Of a stretch of 64,000 nt of DNA, positions 49,703 to 57,707 are shown piece by piece (the stretch's first letter is position 1; every line of letters starts with the position of its first letter). This stretch comes from Hymenobacter chitinivorans DSM 11115. Its GTDB lineage: Bacteria > Bacteroidota > Bacteroidia > Cytophagales > Hymenobacteraceae. The notes under the pieces were generated by a model. That model searched no databases. It was not told the origin of the DNA and saw nothing but the letters and a program-made list of their open reading frames with translations. Both the position numbers and the translations under genes were made by a program. The stretch covers positions 652,725 through 716,724 of the forward strand of contig NZ_PGFA01000003.1 of NCBI RefSeq assembly GCF_002797555.1. Direction: 5' to 3'.

Positions 49703-50446
49703 ATGAATTCCACGACGGCGCCCCACAATCTGTTCGATTCCCCCGAAGCCCGCGTGGCCTCGGCTCCGGCCCAGGCCATGCTCAAGCTCACCGACATCGA
49801 AAAGGTGTACCAGACCAAGACCATCGAAACGGTGGCCTTGAACCGGGTAAACCTGACCATTAACAAAGGCGAGTTTGTGTCGATTATGGGCCCCTCAGGC
49901 TGCGGCAAGTCGACGTTGCTCAGCATCATGGGTCTGCTCGACGAGCCCTCGGGGGGCCAAGTGGAAATTGCGGGCCGCCCGGTGACGTCCTACTCCGACA
50001 AGGAGCTGGCCCACCTGCGCAATCAGAAAATCGGGTTCGTGTTCCAGAGCTACCACCTCATCAACGACCTCTCGGTGCTCGACAACGTGGAGCTGCCCCT
50101 GCTCTACCGCAGCAGCGTGAGCGGCAAGGAGCGCCGGCAGCGCGCCCACGCCGCCCTCGACAAAGTAGGCCTCAGTGCCCGCACCAACCACTTTCCGAGC
50201 CAGCTTTCGGGTGGGCAGCGGCAGCGCGTGGCTATTGCCCGGGCCCTGGCCGGCAACCCCGAGCTGATCCTGGCCGACGAACCCACCGGTAACCTCGACT
50301 CGGTGATGGGCGAGGAAATCATGGACCTGCTGCTGGGCCTCAACCGCCACGACGGGGTGACCATCGTGATGGTAACCCACGACGAGCAGCAGGCCCTGAA
50401 AACCGAGCGGGTTATCCGCTTCTTCGACGGCAGCCAGGTCAGCTAA
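49703..50446 (+). CDS. ABC transporter ATP-binding protein (MacB/LolD type)
   Basis: 247 residues. Walker A is MGPSGCGKSTLL, Q-loop VFQSYHLINDLSVLDNVELPLLY, signature QLSGGQRQRVAIARAL, Walker B LILADEPTGNLDS and the switch His in VTHDEQQA. The DEPTGNLDS form and short length are typical of the MacB/LolD/FtsE group, which pairs with FtsX-type permeases; two such permeases follow at 51075 and 52466. An N-terminal extension of about 30 residues precedes the domain. It is cytoplasmic and powers the exporter; the cargo is unknown. Confidence 0.94.
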   Translation: MNSTTAPHNLFDSPEARVASAPAQAMLKLTDIEKVYQTKTIETVALNRVNLTINKGEFVSIMGPSGCGKSTLLSIMGLLDEPSGGQVEIAGRPVTSYSDKELAHLRNQKIGFVFQSYHLINDLSVLDNVELPLLYRSSVSGKERRQRAHAALDKVGLSARTNHFPSQLSGGQRQRVAIARALAGNPELILADEPTGNLDSVMGEEIMDLLLGLNRHDGVTIVMVTHDEQQALKTERVIRFFDGSQVS

Positions 50447-50494
50447 TTCCGATTCGCGCCTTTCACCCTTTTCCTCCGCTTTTCCTGCTGCATC

Positions 50495-51085
50495 ATGGCT
50501 ACGCTGCTTTCTTCCCTGGCCCAGCTTTCCGAAACCGACCTGCTGGCCGAGTGCCGCCGCGGTAATCCCCGGGCCCAGAAGGTGCTTTACGACCGGCTGG
50601 CGCCCGGCATGCTGGCCGTGTGCCTGCGCTACCTGCGCCACCAGGAAGAAGCCGAAGAGGCGCTGGTGCTGGGGTTTGTGCGGGTGTTCCGGGCTCTGGA
50701 GCAGTACCGTCACGAGGGCAGCTTCCGGGGCTGGGTGCGGCGCATTTTGATCAACGAGGCCCTGGGCCAGCTGCGCCGCCGCCAGCCCCTGCACCTCGAC
50801 ATCGACGACTGTCACGACGCGGTGGCCAGCATCCGGGCCACGGCCGAAAGCAACCTGGACACGGCCGACCTGCTGCGCCTGATTCAGGACCTGCCCGCCG
50901 GCTACCGCACCGTGTTCAACCTCTACGCCGTGGAGGGCTACAACCACCCCGAAATTGCCGCGCTGCTGGGCATCTCGGAGGGTACTTCCAAGTCGCAGCT
51001 CAGCAAAGCCCGCGCCCTGCTCCAGCGCCGCCTGGCCTCGCTTCATTCCTCCTCTTCTTTTCAGCCCCAGTCTTATGCTGCTTAG
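50495..51085 (+). CDS. ECF-type RNA polymerase sigma factor within the exporter operon
   Basis: 196 residues. Region 2 is LSETDLLAECRRGNPRAQKVLYDRLAPGML ... FVRVFRALEQYRHEGSFRGWVRRILINEALGQLRRR, and region 4 is LPAGYRTVFNLYAVEGYNHPEIAALLGISEGTSKSQLSKARALLQRRL. Both are complete. It follows the ATPase by 48 bp and its last 11 bases overlap the start of the first permease (ATGCTGCTTAG), so it is translationally coupled to a transporter. No anti-sigma factor is recognisable nearby; the permeases themselves could influence it, which is speculation. Confidence 0.9.
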   Translation: MATLLSSLAQLSETDLLAECRRGNPRAQKVLYDRLAPGMLAVCLRYLRHQEEAEEALVLGFVRVFRALEQYRHEGSFRGWVRRILINEALGQLRRRQPLHLDIDDCHDAVASIRATAESNLDTADLLRLIQDLPAGYRTVFNLYAVEGYNHPEIAALLGISEGTSKSQLSKARALLQRRLASLHSSSSFQPQSYAA

Positions 51086-52322
51086 CTACCTCAAAATCGC
51101 CTGGAAGGTGCTGTTGCGCCGCAAGTTCTTCACCTTCATCAGCCTCTTCGGCATCAGCTTCACGCTGATGGTGCTGCTGGTGGTGGTGGCCATGTTCGAC
51201 CACACCGTGGGGGCCCACGCCCCGGAAAGCCGGCTCGACCGGATGCTGTTCTCCAACTTCCTGCACATCAAGTACAAGGACGGCGGCAACCAGAACTCGC
51301 CGCCCAGCTACTACCTGCTCAATAAGTACGTGCGTGCCTTGCGCACCCCGGAGCAGGTGGCCATCTACTCCAACTTCCACGCCACGCCCAGCTACGTGGG
51401 CAACAGCCGCCTCGACCTCGACCTGAAGTACACCGACGAGGCCTTCTGGCAGGTGCTCGACTTCACCTTCCACGCTGGCCGGCCCTACAACCAGGCCGAT
51501 GTGAAGTCGGCGGCCCACGTGGCTGTTATCAACCGCACCACGGCCCGCAAGTACTTCGGTACCGACCAGGGCGTGGTGGGCCGCCCCATCGAAATCAACC
51601 AAACCAAGTTCCGCGTCATCGGGGTGGTCGACGACGTGCCGGCCATGCGCCTGGCGTCCTACGCCGACGTGTGGGTGCCGCTCACGACCAGCCCCAGCGA
51701 CTTGCAGCGGGTGAGCCTCGACGGCGACTTCTCGGCCATCGTGCTGGCTAAGTCCACCGGGGATATTAGCGCGGTGCAGGCCGAATTCGACCAGATGGCC
51801 AAGCGGATTCCCCTGACCGACCCCAAAAACATGGACCACCTCGACCTGCACGCCGACCCGCTGCTGGCGTCCTACTCCCGGCAAATCATGAGCCCTTTGA
51901 CCAACTACGAGTCCAACGGCCTGAGCATTCTGTACTCTATTCTGTCGGGCCTGGCTTTGCTCTTTATGCTGCTGCCAGCCCTGAACCTGGTCAACATCAA
52001 CGTGAGCCGCATTATGGAGCGGTCCTCCGAAATCGGGGTGCGGAAGGCCTTTGGGGCCACCGGCGGCACGCTCATCGGGCAGTTTCTGGTCGAGAACATC
52101 TTCCTGACCGCCATTGGGGGCCTGCTGGGCTTGCTGCTGGCCTACGTGGCCCTGCAGCTCATCGACGGCGCCCAGATTCTGGCCTACGCCCACTTCGAGC
52201 TGAACTGGCGCATTTTCAGCTGGGCCCTGCTCGTGACGCTCTTTTTCGGCGTGCTTTCGGGCGTGTATCCCGCCTTTAAGATGTCGCGCCTGCAGCCGGT
52301 GCAGGCCCTGAAAGGAAAGTGA
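51075..52322 (+). CDS. MacB/FtsX-type ABC transporter permease 1
   Basis: 415 residues from ATG 51075, which overlaps the sigma factor stop; the frame is open further upstream but the leader MLLSYLKIAWKVLLRRKFFT is the standard start. One membrane segment near 20-42 (FFTFISLFGISFTLMVLLVVV), a large MacB_PCD periplasmic domain (about 45-285), then three C-terminal segments: GLSILYSILSGLALLFMLL with LVNINVSRIMERSSEIGVRKAFGATGGTLIGQFL, ENIFLTAIGGLLGLLLAYV and WRIFSWALLVTLFFGVLSGVYPA. The ERSSEIGVRKAFGA loop is the FtsX signature. Works with the ATPase at 49703. Confidence 0.92.
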   Translation: MLLSYLKIAWKVLLRRKFFTFISLFGISFTLMVLLVVVAMFDHTVGAHAPESRLDRMLFSNFLHIKYKDGGNQNSPPSYYLLNKYVRALRTPEQVAIYSNFHATPSYVGNSRLDLDLKYTDEAFWQVLDFTFHAGRPYNQADVKSAAHVAVINRTTARKYFGTDQGVVGRPIEINQTKFRVIGVVDDVPAMRLASYADVWVPLTTSPSDLQRVSLDGDFSAIVLAKSTGDISAVQAEFDQMAKRIPLTDPKNMDHLDLHADPLLASYSRQIMSPLTNYESNGLSILYSILSGLALLFMLLPALNLVNINVSRIMERSSEIGVRKAFGATGGTLIGQFLVENIFLTAIGGLLGLLLAYVALQLIDGAQILAYAHFELNWRIFSWALLVTLFFGVLSGVYPAFKMSRLQPVQALKGK

Positions 52323-52465
52323 GGTGGTGAACTAGTGAACTGGTGAACTGGTGAGTTGTCGTTCGGGCGGCTCTGCCCCGTCAAAACGTTCAACTCACCA
52401 CTCTTCCACTTCACTGCCTTCCCAGAACAGCAAACTCACTATTTCACCATCTCACCATTTCACCG
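52323..52465. repeat. Inverted array of TGGTGAA-type units between the permease genes
   Basis: Left part 52323-52355 reads AGTGAACTGGTGAACTGGTGAG; the right part 52430-52463 is the complementary form CTCACTATTTCACCATC followed by TCACCATTTCACC, with a further inner pair GAGTTG/CAACTC. The whole gap of 143 bp could fold into a long hairpin. The unit recurs after TolC at 47347. Confidence 0.6.
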
Positions 52466-53659
52466 ATGTTACGTCACCTGTTTACCCTGATCTGGAACCG
52501 GAAACGGTCCAACTTCCTGCTCATCGCCGAAATCCTGCTCTCGTTTTTCGTGCTCTTCGTGGTGAGCGTGCTGCTGGTCAATAACTACTACAACTACCAC
52601 CAGCCCATGGGCTTCCGCTCCGACAACGTGTGGGAGTTTGACCTGAGCCCCGGCCAGGACACCACCGACCGGCGCGGCACGCTGCGCCTGGTGATGCAGC
52701 AGCTCAAGGCTACGCCCGGCGTGGTGGCCGTGACCCACACCAGCACCAACTCGCCCTTCTCGTTCAACAACCGGAATACCGACGAGTACCGCTACCACGG
52801 CAAACAGGCGCCCCTGACCGAGCGCTACGACGCCGACGACGACATGGTGCCGGTGCTGGGCCTGAACGTAGTGGCCGGCCGCTGGTTTGACCGCCGCGAC
52901 GATGGCGCCGCCCACCAGCCGGTCATCATCAACCGGAAGCTGGCCGAGGCCATGTTCGGCCAGGAGCCGGCCGTGGGCAAGATTATGACCAACGAGAAGG
53001 GTACCGAAGACTGGCAGGTAGTGGGCGTCATTGATTTCTACCGCTCGGGCAGCGACTTTGCCGCCAACGAGCCCGCCATCTTCCACCGCCGCGTGCTGCA
53101 GGGCACCACCCGCATCGGCAACCAGGAAGACCCGCTGCTGCTGGTGCGCGTGGCGCCCGGTAGCGGGGCCGTACTCGAGCAGCAGCTCGTGCGCAAGATC
53201 AAAGCCATGACCAAGGGCTGGGATGCCAACGTGAATACCCTCGACGAAAACCGCCGCGACAAAATGAAGGTGATTATGACCCCGCTGATGGCGCTGGGAA
53301 TGGTCGGTTTGTTTCTAATTATCAACGTGGCCCTGGGCCTGTTCGGGGTATTGTGGTACAACATTAACCAGCGCAAGGCCGAAATCGGGCTGCGCCGGGC
53401 CCTGGGCGCCACCGGCAACGGCATCAGCGGGCAGTTTCTGGGCGAAATGATGGTCGTGACGGTGCTGGGCGTGGCTGGGGGGCTGCTGCTGGCCGCGCAG
53501 TTTCCGCTGCTGGGCGTATTCGGGGTGGCCACCGAGGTCTACATGCAGGCTATGGGCCTGGCCACGCTGCTGATCTTCGTGCTCACGGCCGTGTGTGCCC
53601 TGCAGCCCAGCCGCATTGCCGCCGGCATTCAGCCCGCCGTGTCCCTGCGCGAGGAATAA
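52466..53659 (+). CDS. MacB/FtsX-type ABC transporter permease 2
   Basis: 397 residues. N-terminal membrane segment NFLLIAEILLSFFVLFVVSVLLV, periplasmic MacB_PCD domain (about 40-270, e.g. VVAGRWFDRRDDGAAHQPVIINRKLAEAMFG), then GMVGLFLIINVALGLFGVLW followed by INQRKAEIGLRRALGATGNGISGQFLGEMMVVTVLGVAGG and a last segment MGLATLLIFVLTAVCALQPS. KAEIGLRRALGATG is the conserved cytoplasmic loop. It should form a heterodimer with the preceding permease. The 21-bp array starts 58 bp after its stop. Confidence 0.92.
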   Translation: MLRHLFTLIWNRKRSNFLLIAEILLSFFVLFVVSVLLVNNYYNYHQPMGFRSDNVWEFDLSPGQDTTDRRGTLRLVMQQLKATPGVVAVTHTSTNSPFSFNNRNTDEYRYHGKQAPLTERYDADDDMVPVLGLNVVAGRWFDRRDDGAAHQPVIINRKLAEAMFGQEPAVGKIMTNEKGTEDWQVVGVIDFYRSGSDFAANEPAIFHRRVLQGTTRIGNQEDPLLLVRVAPGSGAVLEQQLVRKIKAMTKGWDANVNTLDENRRDKMKVIMTPLMALGMVGLFLIINVALGLFGVLWYNINQRKAEIGLRRALGATGNGISGQFLGEMMVVTVLGVAGGLLLAAQFPLLGVFGVATEVYMQAMGLATLLIFVLTAVCALQPSRIAAGIQPAVSLREE

Positions 53660-53717
53660 GCCAGCTGCAAGCGGCCGAAAACCGCTGCGCTGCAAGAACT
53701 TGCTAAACCCCAACACC

Positions 53718-54003
53718 CGATTGGCGTTCCGGTGTAGCCGAATGCCAATCGGCTACACCGGAATGCCAATCGGCTACACCGGAATGCCAATCGGCTGCAC
53801 CGGAATGCCAATCGGCTGCACCGGAATGCCGTTCGGCTGCACCGGAATGGCAAACCGCTGCACGGGAATGCCACTCGGCTGCACCGGTTTGCCATTCGGC
53901 TGCACGGGAGGGGCCTCCGCTGCACCGGAATGCCATTCCGCTGCAGCCGAGGCCCCTCCCGTGCAGCCGAGGCCCCTCCGCTGCACGGGAGGGGCCTCCC
54001 CGG
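53718..54003. repeat. Tandem array of about thirteen 21-bp (20-bp) units
   Basis: From 53740 eight units of exactly 21 bp follow the form GAATGCC-N6-GCTRCACCG; the last five are mixed 20- and 21-bp units with GAGGGGCC or GAGGCCCC in place of GAATGCC. The array is preceded by one inverted unit (53718-53738, CGATTGGCGTTCCGG...). Because 21 is a multiple of three, frames stay open: the plus frame reads repeated MPIGYTG heptapeptides and all three minus frames are open too. No start, signal or codon bias suggests that it is translated. The period equals that of the unrelated array at 37313. Confidence 0.9.
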
Positions 54004-54266
54004 ATACACAAATGTTGCATTCGGTACTCCCAAACGCCACCTCTGACTAGGGAATAGGGTAGTCACTGCTCCGGATTGGTGTTTACAGTCGCTAACGTCA
54101 ACATTTGGGCTTGCTGCCCCGTGGCCCGGCCGGGCCGGGGCTGCCGCCGGTGGGCAAAACAATATTTTCTTTCTCGAATTTTACCGGGCTTTTCCGTCCT
54201 TCGCAGCCAATGCCCCTCCCGGGCGACGACCTGCCCGACCTGCTCCCGCCGAAACAGCTGCTGCTT

Positions 54267-55643
54267 ATGATTCTGATTGTAGACGATGATCTGGCCGTCC
54301 GCACTTCCCTGGGGCTGCTGCTCAAGCAGGCCGGCTACGCCACCAAGGGCGCGGCCACGCCCGAGGAAGCCCTGCAGGTGGTGCGCACCACCCCGCCGGT
54401 TCTGGTGCTGATGGACATGAACTACTCCCTGGACACCTCCGGCCACGACGGTCTGCAGCTGCTGGCCCAGGTGAAAGATATTGCGCCCCAGGTGCCCGTG
54501 ATTCTGATAACCGGCTGGGGCTCTATTACCCTGGCCGTGGAGGGCATCAAGGCCGGGGCCGCCGAATTCGTGACCAAGCCCTGGAACAACGACTCCCTGC
54601 TCCAGACCATCCGCACCATTCTCAGCCTCCAGGACCGCCCCGCCGACGCCGGGCCCGGGCTGAGCCGCCGCGAGCTGGACCGGCAGTTCAACTTCCGCTC
54701 CATTATCGGCGCCGACGCCCAGCTGCTGCATGTGCTGCGCAACGTGGGGCAGGTAGCCGCCACCGATGCTTCCGTTCTGATTGAGGGCGAGAGCGGGACG
54801 GGCAAGGAGCTCATTGCCGAGGCCATTCACCAGAACAGTCACCGCCGCGACAAAGCCTTCGTGAAGGTCAACCTGGGCGGTATTTCGGCCTCGCTCTTCG
54901 AAAGTGAGATGTTTGGGCATCGCCGCGGGGCCTTCACCGACGCCAAGACCGACCGGGTGGGCCGCTTCGAGCTGGCCAACAAGGGTACCATCTTCCTCGA
55001 CGAAATCGGGGAGCTGGACCTGGGCTCCCAGGTGAAGCTGTTGCGCGTGCTCCAGGACCGTACCTACGAAGTGCTCGGCGACAGCCGGGCCCGCAGCCTC
55101 GATATCCGGGTAATCTGCGCCACCAACCGCAACCTGGCCGAGATGGTGCGCGAGGGCCGCTTCCGGGAAGACCTCTACTACCGCATCAACCTGATAACCG
55201 TGCGCCTGCCCGCCCTGCGCGAGCGGCCCGACGACATTCCGCTGCTGGTAAACCACTTTGTGAGTAACCTGCGCACCACCTACAACCGGCCCTCCCTGAA
55301 AGTGGGCACCAAGGCCCTGCACTGGCTGCGCGAACTGCCGCTGTCGGGCAACATCCGGGAGCTGAAAAACCTGGTGGAGCGGGCCGTGCTGGTGTCGGGC
55401 AAGGATGAGCTCAGCCCCGAAGACTTCCAGGCCCAGTTTACCAAAGCCCCCGCCAAAGCCGCCGCCCCCGGCGAGCTGCCGCCCGTGGGCTCCATGACCC
55501 TGGAAGAAGTAGAGGTGCAGATGATCCGCAAGTCGATGGAGTTCTACGCCGGCAACGTGAGCCGCGTGGCCAAAGCCCTGGGCCTGAGCCGCGGCGCCCT
55601 CTACCGCAGGCTGGAGAAGTACGACATTCCCTTCGATGAGTAG
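54267..55643 (+). CDS. Sigma-54-type response regulator (NtrC family) of the export cluster
   Basis: 458 residues from ATG 54267 (MILIVDDDLAVRTSLGLLL); upstream codons in frame look non-coding. Receiver domain with phospho-Asp50 in LVLMDMNYS, Lys in FVTKPWNND; AAA+ domain with Walker A GESGTGKE (174-181), GTIFLDEIGELDLGSQVKLLRVLQ and RFREDLYYRINLITVRLPALRERPDDIPLL; C-terminal Fis helix-turn-helix (NVSRVAKALGLSRGALYRRLEKY). The sigma-54 contact loop reads GAFTDA (221-226) rather than GAFTGA. Its kinase is at 56241, separated from it by the DUF559 unit. Probable targets are the promoters at 44554 and 49589. Confidence 0.92.
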   Translation: MILIVDDDLAVRTSLGLLLKQAGYATKGAATPEEALQVVRTTPPVLVLMDMNYSLDTSGHDGLQLLAQVKDIAPQVPVILITGWGSITLAVEGIKAGAAEFVTKPWNNDSLLQTIRTILSLQDRPADAGPGLSRRELDRQFNFRSIIGADAQLLHVLRNVGQVAATDASVLIEGESGTGKELIAEAIHQNSHRRDKAFVKVNLGGISASLFESEMFGHRRGAFTDAKTDRVGRFELANKGTIFLDEIGELDLGSQVKLLRVLQDRTYEVLGDSRARSLDIRVICATNRNLAEMVREGRFREDLYYRINLITVRLPALRERPDDIPLLVNHFVSNLRTTYNRPSLKVGTKALHWLRELPLSGNIRELKNLVERAVLVSGKDELSPEDFQAQFTKAPAKAAAPGELPPVGSMTLEEVEVQMIRKSMEFYAGNVSRVAKALGLSRGALYRRLEKYDIPFDE

Positions 55644-55692
55644 GGGCAGGGCAGGGGCTGGCAGGAGCTAGAAAAGGCTGGAAAGCTAAAAG

Positions 55693-55745
55693 AAGCTAGC
55701 AAGCTAGTTCCCCTCCTCAGATGAGGAGGGGCTAGGGGTGGTTGA
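55693..55745. repeat. Left terminal inverted repeat of the DUF559 unit
   Basis: Starts AAGCTAGCAAGCTAG, then TTCCCCTCCTCA, a two-base centre, TGAGGAGGGG, and ends CTAGGGGTGGTTGA. The inner part is itself a hairpin (CCCCTCCTCA / TGAGGAGGGG). It contains the stop codon of the DUF559 gene (55704-55706). Confidence 0.85.
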
Positions 55746-56129
55746 AACGTCAGAACGACCCCCAGCACCAAACGCCGCCTCGATTCCAGCCAACACCCCA
55801 TCCATCTGCTCCAGCACCAGCTTGTTTTCGAACCGTAGCACCTGTATTCCCTGCTTGTTCAGGTAAGCCGTGCGCTCCACATCGTGAGCCTCGCCGCTCA
55901 CCGTGAAGTGTCCCGCTCCATCCAGCTCCACTACCAGCTTCTCGGCTGGGCAGTAGAAGTCCACGATGTAGGAACCGATGCTGTGTTGGCGCCGAAACTT
56001 GCGGCCGGCCAGCTGGCTCCGCTGCAAGGTCCGCCACAGCAGTGCCTCGGCCGGGGTAAGGTGGCGGCGAAGCTGCCGGCGGTGGTCCTTCTCCTGGATA
56101 AGGTTGTGGATATGCTCGGTAGCCGACAT
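55704..56129 (-). CDS. DUF559 (Vsr-like, PD-D/ExK) endonuclease-domain protein
   Basis: 141 residues from ATG at 56127-56129 (an in-frame ATG at 56162 is within the spacer and less likely). Family pattern: LRRHLTPAEALLWRTLQRSQLAGRKFRRQHSIG, then the catalytic core YIVDFYCPAEKLVVELDG with Asp57, Glu68 and Asp70, GAGHF and a final strand GIQVLRFENKLVLEQMDGVL. These proteins share the very-short-patch-repair endonuclease fold; biological roles are unproven. The tail VSTTPSPSSSEEGN is translated from the terminal repeat. It reads against the flanking regulator and kinase genes. Its enclosure by inverted repeats suggests that it mobilises or maintains them. Confidence 0.88.
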   Translation of the reverse strand: MSATEHIHNLIQEKDHRRQLRRHLTPAEALLWRTLQRSQLAGRKFRRQHSIGSYIVDFYCPAEKLVVELDGAGHFTVSGEAHDVERTAYLNKQGIQVLRFENKLVLEQMDGVLAGIEAAFGAGGRSDVSTTPSPSSSEEGN

Positions 56130-56168
56130 AGCAGATAGTTTTAGTAGGTTCAAGATAAACAATGGTTG

Positions 56169-56221
56169 TCAACCACCCCTAACCCCTCCTCAGCTGAGGA
56201 GGGGAACTAGCTTACTAGCTT
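56169..56221. repeat. Right terminal inverted repeat of the DUF559 unit
   Basis: Inverse of the left repeat with three differences. The inner hairpin is here a perfect palindrome, CCCCTCCTCAG / CTGAGGAGGGG. It ends 19 bp before the kinase start codon, so it probably lies in the kinase's 5' untranslated region. Confidence 0.85.
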
Positions 56222-56240
56222 TGAAGCCTAACTCCTACGA

Positions 56241-57599
56241 ATGACCCTGCGCGTCAAATTTCTGCTCTTCGTTGTCCTTATCCACGGCGTGCTCATTGCT
56301 CTGGCGGCCCAGCTGCGGCATACCAACGCCCCGCTGTTTGTGGCTACGGAAGTGCTGCTGGTCATTTCCATTGTGCTCACCGTGCAGCTCTACCGGGGCT
56401 TCGTGCGGCCCTTTCAGCTCATTGCCGCCGGCACCGAGGCCATCCGGTCCAAGGACTTCTCCATGAAATTCGTGCCCGTGGGCCAGAAGGAAATGGACCA
56501 GCTCATCGACGTCTATAACCACATGATTGACGAGCTGCGGCAGGAGCGCGTTACTCAGCACGAGAAAAGCTTCCTGCTGGAGCGCCTGATTCAGGCCTCG
56601 CCGGCCGGCATCCTGCTCCTCGACTTCGACGGCCGCATCGAGGCCGCCAACCCCGCCGCCGAGCGGTGCCTGCGCCTGCCCCAGAGCCAGCTGCTGCGTC
56701 AGCTGCCGGCCGAGCTGCCGGGCGAGTGGGGCCCGGGGCTGAGCACCTTGCAGGCCGGGCAGCCCCAGGTAATTCAGCTCTCGGGCATCCAAACCTACCG
56801 GGCCCACTGTTCCCACTTCCTCGACCGGGGCTTTACCCGCAACTTTATCATGCTCGAGGAGCTGACCCAGGAGCTGATTCGCCAGGAAAAGCAGGCCTAC
56901 GAGAAGCTGATCCGGATGATGTCGCACGAAATCAACAATTCCATCGGGGCCATCAACTCCATCCTGCAAAGCTTCAGCTACTACACCGAGCAGCTCCGCC
57001 CCGCCGACCAGCCCGACTTCGCCGAGGCCTTGGAAGTATCCATCAACCGCAATACCCACCTGGCCAACTTCATTGCCAACTTTGCCAACCTGGTGCGCCT
57101 GCCCGCGCCCACGCCCCGCCCCCACGACGTGCACGACCTGCTCCGCTCCATTCACCGCCTGATGCTGGTGCAGAGCGAGAAGCGCCGTATCCGCTGGCAC
57201 TGGCAGCTGGCGCCCGAGGCGCTCTGGGTGGAACTGGACGGTCAGCAGATTGAACAGGCCCTGCTCAACATTGTCAAGAACGCCCTGGAGTCCATCGGCG
57301 AGGACGGCAACCTGACCATTCACACCAGCCTGCAGCCGCCCCTGCTGCGCATCGAGGACGACGGGGCCGGTATTGCCCCCGAGGTGCAGCGGCGGCTGTT
57401 TACCCCGTTTTTCAGCACCAAGCGCGACGGGCAGGGCATCGGCCTGACCATGATTCGCGACATTCTGCTCCAGCACGGCTTCACCTTCAGCCTCGAAACC
57501 ACCGCGGCGGGCACGACGGCCTTTACCATCGGGTTTGGAACGGCGGAAAAAGTGGAGCAGCCACCAAAGACCCTGAGCCAGCCAACTCAGCTAACGTAG
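56241..57599 (+). CDS. Membrane sensor histidine kinase of the export cluster (NtrB-like)
   Basis: 452 residues. Two membrane helices (7-23 FLLFVVLIHGVLIALAA and 31-50 PLFVATEVLLVISIVLTVQL) with almost no periplasmic loop, a HAMP-like stretch (51-105), a PAS domain (about 115-205), the H box KLIRMMSHEINNSIGAIN with His229, and HATPase_c with NIVKNALESIGEDG, IEDDGAGI and GQGIGLTMIRDILLQHG. The HExN H-box and short domain are typical of kinases partnered with NtrC-type regulators, so the regulator at 54267 is the probable partner despite the inserted DUF559 unit. The promoter after insertion is not evident. Confidence 0.92.
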   Translation: MTLRVKFLLFVVLIHGVLIALAAQLRHTNAPLFVATEVLLVISIVLTVQLYRGFVRPFQLIAAGTEAIRSKDFSMKFVPVGQKEMDQLIDVYNHMIDELRQERVTQHEKSFLLERLIQASPAGILLLDFDGRIEAANPAAERCLRLPQSQLLRQLPAELPGEWGPGLSTLQAGQPQVIQLSGIQTYRAHCSHFLDRGFTRNFIMLEELTQELIRQEKQAYEKLIRMMSHEINNSIGAINSILQSFSYYTEQLRPADQPDFAEALEVSINRNTHLANFIANFANLVRLPAPTPRPHDVHDLLRSIHRLMLVQSEKRRIRWHWQLAPEALWVELDGQQIEQALLNIVKNALESIGEDGNLTIHTSLQPPLLRIEDDGAGIAPEVQRRLFTPFFSTKRDGQGIGLTMIRDILLQHGFTFSLETTAAGTTAFTIGFGTAEKVEQPPKTLSQPTQLT

Positions 57600-57707
57600 C
57601 CTTTCCGTGAAAAGCAGAAGCCGGGAATTTTGCCTGACCTGGTTGGCGTAAGCCGGGGCCAATTGAAACCCAGCTTTATTGCGCACTTTTGACGACTCTT
57701 ATTGCCT

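Larger units (their letters stand above)
55693..56221. mobile_element. DUF559 nuclease unit with 53-bp terminal inverted repeats
   Basis: A 529-bp segment bounded by inverted repeats at 55693-55745 and 56169-56221, 50 of 53 positions identical. Its only gene is the DUF559 protein at 55704-56129, whose last 14 codons including the stop lie in the left repeat. It is placed exactly between a response regulator (stop 55643) and its kinase (start 56241), genes that normally adjoin. No target-site duplication is obvious. No transposase, no known IS family. Confidence 0.7.

Noticed and set aside
53595..54050. Open frame with MPIGYTG heptapeptide repeats, and three minus-strand frames across the same array
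   Set aside because: The frames exist because the DNA period (21 bp) is a multiple of three. No credible start region, signal peptide or terminator; treated as a tandem DNA repeat.
55693..56221. A classical insertion sequence
   Set aside because: No DDE, HUH or other transposase is encoded and no target duplication is visible; it is reported instead as a nuclease-linked inverted-repeat unit.
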